Below are positions 1-6,237 of a DNA stretch of 16,158 nt, piece after piece; the first letter of the stretch is position 1, and each line of letters begins with the position of its first letter. Origin of the DNA: Firmicutes bacterium UBA4981 (GTDB taxonomy: Bacteria > Bacillota > SHA-98 > UBA4971); the NCBI GenBank assembly GCA_002398515.1, contig DGZL01000057.1, positions 998 to 17,155 of the forward strand, read 5' to 3'. The notes beneath the pieces are model-generated. The model made no database searches, was not told where the DNA came from, and saw only the letters and a list, made by a program, of their open reading frames with translations. Made by a program: the position numbers and the translations under genes.

Positions 1-741
1 GGGGAAGACGGGTGTCTTCAGGGTCTTCTGGACATACTCGGACTTCCATATGTAGGATCCGGGGTTCTTGCCAGCGCCCTGGCTATGAACAAAGCAATTT
101 CAAAGAAACTGTTTCGCCTTGAAGGTCTCCTCTGCCCTAAGGATATCTTAGTCAGCAGTCATGCGCTGCAGAAAGCAGGGCTTCAAGGTATGATAGGACA
201 GGTTGCAAGAGACCTGGCTTATCCGCTGGTGGTAAAACCTAATAAGCAAGGTTCAACCATAGGATTGACTGTAGTCAGGTCTTCCGAGGATCTGGAGAAC
301 TCGGTTTTGAAGGCATTTAAGTACGACGATGAGGTCTTAGTCGAGGAATACATATCAGGCACGGAGATTACCGTAGGGGTATTGGGTAATGATCAACCCC
401 AAGCATTGCCGGTAATCGAAATCCGCTCTGCCACAGGCTTGTATGACTACGAAGCCAAGTACACTCCCGGCATGAGTGAACATATCATTCCTGCCGAAAT
501 AGAGGCTCATGCTTATGAGGCAGCCCAGGAAGGGGCGCTGAAGGCTCATTGGGCTCTGGGGTGTCGAGGCATCTCACGATCCGACTTCATTGTCACACCG
601 GGGGATGAGACTTACATACTGGAGGTGAACACAATCCCCGGTATGACCCGAACCAGTCTAATCCCTGATGCCGCAAAGGCTGCAGGAATAGAGTTTCCCG
701 ACCTTATCGCTTTCCTTGTGGAACTTGCTCTGGATAACTAG
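1..741 (+). CDS. ddl: D-alanine--D-alanine ligase, 5'-truncated by the window edge
   Basis: ATP-grasp ligase that joins two D-alanines in the cytoplasm to make the dipeptide of the peptidoglycan precursor. The frame is open from base 1, and translation before the first internal ATG (85) already gives family sequence: GEDG near the start, then LPYVGSG and SALAMNK. The gene therefore begins upstream, and roughly the first 60-80 residues are missing. Visible motifs are VKPNKQGSTIG (ATP binding), EEYISGTEITVGV, the omega-loop YDYEAKY with the tyrosine typical of D-Ala-D-Ala rather than D-Ala-D-Lac enzymes, SRSDF, and the Mg-binding EVNTIPGM. The stop is TAG at 739-741. The next gene starts about 130 bp downstream. 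Identity is secure; only the N-terminus is unseen. Confidence 0.95.
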   Translation, partial: GEDGCLQGLLDILGLPYVGSGVLASALAMNKAISKKLFRLEGLLCPKDILVSSHALQKAGLQGMIGQVARDLAYPLVVKPNKQGSTIGLTVVRSSEDLENSVLKAFKYDDEVLVEEYISGTEITVGVLGNDQPQALPVIEIRSATGLYDYEAKYTPGMSEHIIPAEIEAHAYEAAQEGALKAHWALGCRGISRSDFIVTPGDETYILEVNTIPGMTRTSLIPDAAKAAGIEFPDLIAFLVELALDN

Positions 742-872
742 TCACAGCCTTTCCCGTCCCGTTTTGCCGTGCCGGAAAACTTGATGACCCATTGAAGGAA
801 ACTCGGGATCCATCCAGAAAAGTAGAGGTAGGACGCCCAAAGATCAGCGGTCATGCCCGAGGAGTGATGGTC

Positions 873-2354
873 ATGGATGTAATGGGCCCGAGAACTGCCA
901 ATTCAAATCTGGATAGCGACTCCGGTCAGCTACTTCAGAACTTTCATCTGATTCTTGATTCCATAGATGAAGGCATTCAAGTTGTGGACAGGAACGGCGT
1001 AACAGTCTTCTATAACAGAGCAGCTGCGAATCTGGATAATTTGAAGCCTGAAGAAGTCGTTGGCAAACACGTACTGGAAGTATTTCCTTCGCTATGCCGA
1101 GAAACCAGCACCCTGCTTCAGGTGCTCAAAACTGGGCAAGCTGTGTCTAACAGGGAGCAGACCTTCATGAATTACAAGGGAGATACGATAACTACAGTAA
1201 ACTCCACTCTGCCTGTAACCGTTGGGGGTAGGCTTATCGGGGCTGTGGAGGTCTCTCGTGACATAACACTCATACAGGAGATGGCCCACCGTATTGTCGA
1301 TCTTCAGATGGAGTTGTTCGCGAAGCGCGAAGGCAGGCGAGATATCGGTTCAGATCGTGCGCACTACACTTTTAAGGACATAATCGGCGAGAGTGAATGT
1401 CTACTGGATCTGAAACGAAAAGCTGCAAGAGCTGCAGGAAGCATATCATCTGTCCTTGTTCACGGTGAAACCGGAACCGGGAAAGAGCTGTTTGTACAGG
1501 CTATTCACAACGCCGGTCCCAGGGGAGCCGGGCCGTTTATTGCGCAGAATTGTGCAGCGTTTCCTGAAGGGCTGCTTGAGGGGATACTGTTCGGAACGAC
1601 AAAAGGTGGATTTACGGGCGCTTATGACCGGCCCGGCCTTTTTGAGCTGGCTGATTCCGGTACAATTTTTCTTGATGAGATTGATTCCATGCCTTCCAGC
1701 TTGCAAGGAAAATTACTGCGAGTCCTTTCAGAGAAGCGCTTGCGTCGTGTAGGTGACATAAAGGAACGCATGGTAGATGTACGAGTTGTAGCTGCCATGA
1801 CACGACTGCCCGAGGAAGCGGTTGCCATGGGCCTATTGAGAAACGACCTATATTACAGGTTAAACGTGATTTGCCTGGGAATCCCACCGCTTCGAGAGCG
1901 ACGCGGGGACATACCCCTCTTGATAGACCACTTTGTTGATAAATTCAACAGTCAACTCATGATGAATGTGAAAGGCGTCTCAGACGAAGTTTTTCAATTG
2001 TTTCTGTCCTATGATTGGCCGGGAAATGTCCGTGAACTGGAGCATGCGATTGAAGGGGCCATGCATATGATGGACGGGGACATGATTCTCCGTGAGCATC
2101 TGCCCGAGCACATTAGGAAGTCGGGGCTTGCTCCGGAAGGTTTGCCACAGCCTCTTAATGACATTATTCAAGATATGGAACTGAGCGGTGACTTTCGTGA
2201 GACTGTCCGAGATTTGGAAAATGCGCTTATCCGCCGGGCTTTTGCCAAAGCGGAAGGCAATGTATCTCAAACTGCTCGCCTCCTGGGAATACCTCGCCAG
2301 ACCCTTCAGTACCGCTTGAGAAAACTCGGCATGGAAGAAGAGAATTATCGGTAA
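873..2354 (+). CDS. Sigma-54-dependent transcriptional activator (PAS / AAA+ / Fis-type HTH), RocR-like
   Basis: Enhancer-binding protein that uses ATP hydrolysis to open sigma-54 RNA polymerase promoters. From the ATG at 873 (493 aa) a PAS sensor domain spans about residues 24-130. The AAA+ domain follows at about 167-400, with Walker A GETGTGKE (198-205), the sigma-54 contact loop as GGFTGA (245-250) instead of GAFTGA, Walker B TIFLDE (264-269) and WPGNVREL (382-389). A Fis-like HTH lies near 448-488 (NVSQTARLLGIPRQTLQYRLRK). There is no response-regulator receiver domain, so a small molecule or redox state sensed by PAS is the likely input (inference). The frame is open to a TTG at 792, but that codon has no clear ribosome site, whereas GAGGAG (859-864) sits 8 nt before ATG 873. 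ATG 867 is a further alternative. A likely target lies immediately downstream. Family certain, ligand unknown. Confidence 0.93.
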   Translation: MDVMGPRTANSNLDSDSGQLLQNFHLILDSIDEGIQVVDRNGVTVFYNRAAANLDNLKPEEVVGKHVLEVFPSLCRETSTLLQVLKTGQAVSNREQTFMNYKGDTITTVNSTLPVTVGGRLIGAVEVSRDITLIQEMAHRIVDLQMELFAKREGRRDIGSDRAHYTFKDIIGESECLLDLKRKAARAAGSISSVLVHGETGTGKELFVQAIHNAGPRGAGPFIAQNCAAFPEGLLEGILFGTTKGGFTGAYDRPGLFELADSGTIFLDEIDSMPSSLQGKLLRVLSEKRLRRVGDIKERMVDVRVVAAMTRLPEEAVAMGLLRNDLYYRLNVICLGIPPLRERRGDIPLLIDHFVDKFNSQLMMNVKGVSDEVFQLFLSYDWPGNVRELEHAIEGAMHMMDGDMILREHLPEHIRKSGLAPEGLPQPLNDIIQDMELSGDFRETVRDLENALIRRAFAKAEGNVSQTARLLGIPRQTLQYRLRKLGMEEENYR

Positions 2355-2378
2355 ATGAGTTACATCTTTGGGAAATGA

Positions 2379-2393
2379 GGGCACTTGTTTCGC
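2379..2393 (+). promoter_or_regulatory. Candidate sigma-54 (-24/-12) promoter of the AAA+/VWA genes
   Basis: GGGCAC, 5 nt, then TCGC. Against the consensus TGGCAC-N5-TTGC this matches 8 of 10 positions. The diagnostic GG (2380-2381) and GC (2392-2393) are separated by exactly 10 nt. It lies in the gap after a sigma-54 activator gene and predicts transcription from about 2405, some 67 nt before the translation start at 2472. The position makes sense for an activator controlling its neighbour. Found by eye; a chance match is possible. Confidence 0.5.
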
Positions 2394-2403
2394 GGTATGC
2401 GCT

Positions 2404-2424
2404 TATTATGGCAAGGCCATAATA
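2404..2424. repeat. Perfect 9-bp inverted repeat with 3-nt spacer in the activator/ATPase gap
   Basis: TATTATGGC (2404-2412), spacer AAG, GCCATAATA (2416-2424). It begins almost at the predicted sigma-54 transcription start. It could be a DNA site for the dimeric Fis-type HTH of the upstream activator (RocR of B. subtilis is known to act from downstream sites) or an mRNA 5' hairpin. There is no U run after it, so it is not an intrinsic terminator. Confidence 0.45.
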
Positions 2425-2471
2425 TCAATAGCTGCCCACTGATGCCGCGTTACACTTTGGAGGTGCCCATA

Positions 2472-3893
2472 TTGAAGAAATATCGAGACCTTGTAGTACA
2501 TGAAGGCAATCAATCATTAGTTGATGCCTTGGAAATGTCTGTCTTGTCCCTCATCGCAGGCCGGCCGATTCACGTTCACGTGGAAGGCCTTCGTGGTACA
2601 GGCAAGACCACAGTTGTCAGGGCCATGAAGAGCATTCTTCCTTCCATAGAACGAATTGCAGGATGTTCTTACAACTGTGAACCAACTAATCCCCACTGTC
2701 CGATTCATCGGAACATGGAGTCCGGCGACCTCTCTCTCTTAGGCACCGAGTCTGTCTCCATTCCATTTCTTGAGATATCTCATGCTGCGAAACTCGGGAC
2801 TGTTGTGGGCAGCATAGACCTGGCGAAAGTAGTGGACCCGAATCAGCCTGAAGTAGCCCTCTTGCCGGGAGTAATACCCAGGGCGTATCGAGGCATCATT
2901 TTCGTTGATGAGATAAACAGACTGGCGGATACCTCCCCTGAACTTACAGACGTCCTCCTTGACGTCATGGGGACAAAACCCGGGCGCCTCCAGGTAGAAG
3001 AAACAGGTTTGCCCACTTTTACGCTACCGGTCATGTGTTGTGTTTGGGCTGCCAGTAATCCTGATGAAGAACCGGGGGCGCTCGAAGATATCAGAAGGCA
3101 ATTGTCAGACAGGTTCGATTTTGTGGTAAACATGGGGCGGCCGCAGAACCACGATACAGTAAAAGAGATTCTGTCCGGCTACACCGCAGAGGAAGAATCT
3201 CCACGGCTTCAACACGGAGGCTTTGTCCCTCAAAAAGCAGATGTATTGCGGAAGATTTCCTTGCCGGATGACTTGTCGTCACTTCTGGCTGAACTATATG
3301 TTGGTTTCGGCATAGAAAGCCTGAGGGCCGTAGAAGCGATTTCTCTCGGCGCACGGGCCAGGGCCGCAATGAACTCCAGAACCAGAGTGTTACTTGACGA
3401 TATCAGGGGAGTATTGGCTATTACCCTTCGCCACCGCGTTGACGGTGCAACACTCATCAACATCAGCAAGTTTCTTGATGAGTACGAATCCAGACGTGGC
3501 AGGCATAGGGATCAAGACAGGACTCCGGATGATTCGGGAGATAACGTAGATGAGGGACAAACCTGTCAGCAGAATTCGAGAGGCTTGGCAAGAGGCGGTG
3601 ATACTTCCATGAAGCCTGAATCCCTATGGGACAGGCTTATGAAAGGTATGGGACTGATTCGTCCTGATGTGTCAAGGAGACACCACAGCCTGCAGGAAAG
3701 AGGGTTTGCGACCGGTACAGGCGTGTCCCGAGGCCAAACAGGGCATGGACGGCGGTATGCAGCAGGAGGTGGGACAAGCATAGCCGATCCCAGAGATGTC
3801 GACGTGTCCGCGCCTCCCGGCAAGGCTAAATCCCTCTTCCAACTTGCAGGCGGGGATATTCTGTTTACCGAGGAGGACCTCAGGATAAGATGA
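2472..3893 (+). CDS. BchI/ChlI-like AAA+ ATPase (magnesium-chelatase ATPase family), function unknown
   Basis: AAA+ ATPase of the chelatase/MoxR type. The start is taken as TTG 2472 because GGAGGTG (2459-2465) lies 6 nt upstream. The in-frame TTG at 2385 falls inside the predicted promoter. From 2472 (473 aa): Walker A GLRGTGKT (39-46), a cysteine-bearing insert GCSYNCEPTNPHC (Cys 65, 69, 76) like the one in BchI, Walker B IIFVDE (142-147), sensor-1 region ASNPDE (194-199) and RRQLSDRFD (208-216) with candidate arginine-finger residues. After about residue 340 the protein becomes a polar, basic, glycine-rich tail of about 130 residues, probably disordered or a partner-binding segment. The stop overlaps the next start by 4 nt (ATGA), as for the I and D subunits of chelatases. 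No catalytic chelatase subunit is nearby, so metal insertion is only a family-based possibility. Remodelling of a protein complex, as in MoxR-VWA pairs, is equally plausible. Confidence 0.88.
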   Translation: MKKYRDLVVHEGNQSLVDALEMSVLSLIAGRPIHVHVEGLRGTGKTTVVRAMKSILPSIERIAGCSYNCEPTNPHCPIHRNMESGDLSLLGTESVSIPFLEISHAAKLGTVVGSIDLAKVVDPNQPEVALLPGVIPRAYRGIIFVDEINRLADTSPELTDVLLDVMGTKPGRLQVEETGLPTFTLPVMCCVWAASNPDEEPGALEDIRRQLSDRFDFVVNMGRPQNHDTVKEILSGYTAEEESPRLQHGGFVPQKADVLRKISLPDDLSSLLAELYVGFGIESLRAVEAISLGARARAAMNSRTRVLLDDIRGVLAITLRHRVDGATLINISKFLDEYESRRGRHRDQDRTPDDSGDNVDEGQTCQQNSRGLARGGDTSMKPESLWDRLMKGMGLIRPDVSRRHHSLQERGFATGTGVSRGQTGHGRRYAAGGGTSIADPRDVDVSAPPGKAKSLFQLAGGDILFTEEDLRIR

Positions 3894-5662
3894 ATGATTT
3901 CCGCCACTTGGCTTTCTTGCGATATGACAGTCACCGCCTGGTCAAGTCGATGCTGACTGAGTTCCGGATGGGACGGGGTCTTAGGATTGGTGAGACTACT
4001 GTAATTAGCCGTAGAGTACATGTGATCTATCCCAGAGAACCTGGTGAAGTGAAGATTGTCATTAATCAGGATGCAGGTTGTGCCTTCTACTCAAGGCTAA
4101 AGAAAAACGAAATACTGCACATTGATACTTTCCATGAAATCGGTGAGATTGATCATAGAGGAGTTGCGGAAGCAATTAGACAGGCTGTACATGAGTATTT
4201 CCGCAATCCTGTGCTCCATCATGCCAGAGGGCTCCTATTCCCTACAGCAGGGGAACTCTTGGATCTTATTGACATGCAGACAGGGAGCGGCGGGGGCAGA
4301 ATCAGCGGATCTCTAAATTACGGCAGAAAATTCTCGTTGAGAAAAGCCCACTATAATCATGTGCACCTAGCTGCTATGTTACCTGATAATTGCCTGGCAG
4401 TCGTGTTCTACATTGTCAGTGCCATAGAAGCTGAGCTCACGAATCAGGGAATTGAAATCCGCAAGGTGGAGCACATTTCTCACTTGGAAGGGAAAGGAAA
4501 GGCTGACCTTTCTCCGTATTCCAGCATTTTCGACTCACACCTGAATGAGGCAGGAAGGAGGCCGGCTGACCGAGACTGGAAGTCTCTGAATCAGGAATCC
4601 CGGGTGGACGCCGTAGCATCTATGGCAGAGGAGTTCGGCGGAAGGGTCAACATGGCAAAACTCCTTGAAAGCCTTACATCATCAGGCAGTATTCCTCCGG
4701 ATATCCGCTCAGACGTGGGGGACCTGGATGAGGTTATAGAAAGGCTTACCTTCTTGCAACTTATAGGACGCGAGATGGGCAAGTTTACGCTGACTCCGAA
4801 AGGCACGGAAGTAAGAAGCATCCTGAGTGCGTGTGCTTCAGAAATTGAAGCCGCAATCAGGCGGCTTATTAGGAAAATGCCGATTGTGAGAAGGTTTCCT
4901 CGACATGAAGAAGGCCAGTTCCGCAAGAAAGCCCGCGGCGATGCGCCGAGAATTGCAAAAACTGCGAGATCCCTCAAAGAAGGAGAATGGTGTGACACTA
5001 TTGCTATTCCGGAGACAGTTGTCACTTCTCTGGCAAGACGTCAGGCGCAGGGGGTTACTTCGCCCGGATTTCTACGTGAGGACATACAAGTTTACCGGCG
5101 TCGTTCCACACATCCGCCGGAAATCTGCCTTTTGATAGACGCCAGCGCGAGTATGGTAGGGCGACGGATTCGAGCTGCGAAGTATCTGATACGCCACTTG
5201 ACTATGGCATGTCGGGTAAAAATCAGTGTGTTAACGTTTCAAGAGCGTGATGTCAAGATCCACATTGCGTCTACCAGATCAAAGAAAGCAATCGAAGAAG
5301 GAGTGAAAAGAATCCAACCTGCAGGTCTGACTCCGCTTGCGGCAGGTATCGCTGATACGCTGGATTTCATCAAGGCAAGAAAGCTAAAAGACGTCCTTCT
5401 TATCCTGATAACCGACGGTATTCCCACTATGAATCGCTGGACTGCGGATCCTGCAAGAGATGCTCTTACAGCTGCAAAATCCATAGCGGACAGGAAAATT
5501 ACGTTCATGTGTGTGGGCCTTCAACCTAACCGTGATTTTCTCTCTCGCCTCGTCGACGTGGCTCATGGTAAACTCTATATAGTGGACGAATTTGACAAGG
5601 ATATTCTAGTGAACCTGGTAAGAGCCGGAAGACGAGAAAGCGCCAAGGAGGGTCACCGCTAG
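3890..5662 (+). CDS. VWA-domain protein with complete MIDAS, partner of the upstream AAA+ ATPase
   Basis: A 590-residue protein whose C-terminal third is a von Willebrand A domain with an intact metal-ion-dependent adhesion site: DASAS (Asp417, Ser419, Ser421), Thr481 in GLTPLAAG and Asp509 in ITDGIP. The domain resembles the C-terminal part of chelatase D subunits and other MoxR-linked VWA proteins. The first 230 or so residues are not recognised. Residues about 240-312 look like a winged helix, ending in the wing-like FTLTPKG (298-305... approximate). Residues 320-400 are strongly basic. There is no signal peptide or membrane segment, so it is probably cytoplasmic. ATG 3890 overlaps the preceding stop by 4 nt, which implies translational coupling and a shared complex. 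Unlike a standard ChlD it has no degenerate AAA+ domain at the N-terminus. Domain call firm, biological role unknown. Confidence 0.85.
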   Translation: MNDFRHLAFLRYDSHRLVKSMLTEFRMGRGLRIGETTVISRRVHVIYPREPGEVKIVINQDAGCAFYSRLKKNEILHIDTFHEIGEIDHRGVAEAIRQAVHEYFRNPVLHHARGLLFPTAGELLDLIDMQTGSGGGRISGSLNYGRKFSLRKAHYNHVHLAAMLPDNCLAVVFYIVSAIEAELTNQGIEIRKVEHISHLEGKGKADLSPYSSIFDSHLNEAGRRPADRDWKSLNQESRVDAVASMAEEFGGRVNMAKLLESLTSSGSIPPDIRSDVGDLDEVIERLTFLQLIGREMGKFTLTPKGTEVRSILSACASEIEAAIRRLIRKMPIVRRFPRHEEGQFRKKARGDAPRIAKTARSLKEGEWCDTIAIPETVVTSLARRQAQGVTSPGFLREDIQVYRRRSTHPPEICLLIDASASMVGRRIRAAKYLIRHLTMACRVKISVLTFQERDVKIHIASTRSKKAIEEGVKRIQPAGLTPLAAGIADTLDFIKARKLKDVLLILITDGIPTMNRWTADPARDALTAAKSIADRKITFMCVGLQPNRDFLSRLVDVAHGKLYIVDEFDKDILVNLVRAGRRESAKEGHR

Positions 5663-5685
5663 AGGCAGGATTTCCTGAGCTACTT

Positions 5686-5715
5686 GGCGAATATCCCCAA
5701 AACATATATTCGGCC
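5686..5715. repeat. Imperfect inverted repeat (possible weak terminator or operator) before the lapA-like gene
   Basis: GGCGAATAT (5686-5694) can pair with 5706-5715 if one G is bulged, leaving an 11-nt loop. It lies 23 nt after the VWA gene stop and 25 nt before the next ATG. The bases after it are only moderately T-rich (CATACTTTT), so termination would be inefficient. A TATATT at 5705-5710 overlaps its right arm, but no -35 with good spacing was found. Confidence 0.3.
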
Positions 5716-5740
5716 ACCCTCATACTTTTGAAGTTAGGAG

Positions 5741-6190
5741 ATGATATCGTTGCTTGCCATTGCCATAGTAGCGTTGGCATTTGCCGTTCTTGTGGCAATG
5801 TTTGCCATTCAAAACTCTGCTCTGGTGTCCATCTCATTTTTTAAGTGGCAGCTCAAAGATATTTCCTTAGCAATAGTAATCTTAGGCTCTGCAGCGGCAG
5901 GGGCCCTGGCTGTAGGCTTGTTTACTTTCGTCAGGGAAATCGGACTCAGGCTTTCACTTAGGTCATGTAACGCCAAACTAGATGCTGTTGCCACGGAGCT
6001 GGATGAAACGCGAGAAAACAGTGTCCGCTTGGGAAAAGAGGTTGAAAACCTGACAGAGGCAATTCATGTCAAGGCTAAGGAGCTTGAGACTGAACAACGC
6101 CTTGTATCAGCTCTTCAAGTTGAATTGGAAGCCACGCAAGCCATGGAAATCCTTCCTGAGCCTCAAGGCGGTGAGAACAAGAACATGTAA
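5741..6190 (+). CDS. LapA-domain (DUF1049) membrane protein with C-terminal coiled coil
   Basis: Small integral membrane protein of 149 aa. Two hydrophobic helices (about residues 2-23 and 43-65) flank a short loop that starts with the family hallmark FAIQN and continues to VSISFFKW, which matches the LapA/DUF1049 pattern. Residues about 70-130 are charged and heptad-like (LDAVATELDETRENS onwards), predicting a cytoplasmic coiled coil. In proteobacteria LapA works in lipopolysaccharide assembly with LapB. In Firmicutes its role is not settled and should not be transferred. TAGGAG (5735-5740) directly abuts ATG 5741, so TTG 5750, 9 nt after it, is a realistic alternative start that loses only three residues. 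The gene precedes recJ by about 40 bp and may share its transcript. Confidence 0.85.
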   Translation: MISLLAIAIVALAFAVLVAMFAIQNSALVSISFFKWQLKDISLAIVILGSAAAGALAVGLFTFVREIGLRLSLRSCNAKLDAVATELDETRENSVRLGKEVENLTEAIHVKAKELETEQRLVSALQVELEATQAMEILPEPQGGENKNM

Positions 6191-6237
6191 CGCATGTCAC
6201 CTAAGTGGATAGGATGAAGTAGTTGGGGAGTGAGAGA

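Noticed and set aside
761..780. GTTTTGCCG / CGGAAAAC dyad after ddl as a terminator
   Set aside because: It needs a bulge, has a 3-nt loop and is not followed by a T run.
2385..2471. N-terminal extension of the BchI-like ATPase from TTG 2385
   Set aside because: No ribosome site at 2385, the extension lies in the candidate sigma-54 promoter and dyad, and TTG 2472 has a near-ideal GGAGGTG 6 nt upstream.
2472..5662. Calling the ATPase/VWA pair magnesium or cobalt chelatase outright
   Set aside because: No ChlH/CobN subunit or tetrapyrrole gene is present, and the VWA partner lacks the D-subunit N-terminal AAA+ domain.
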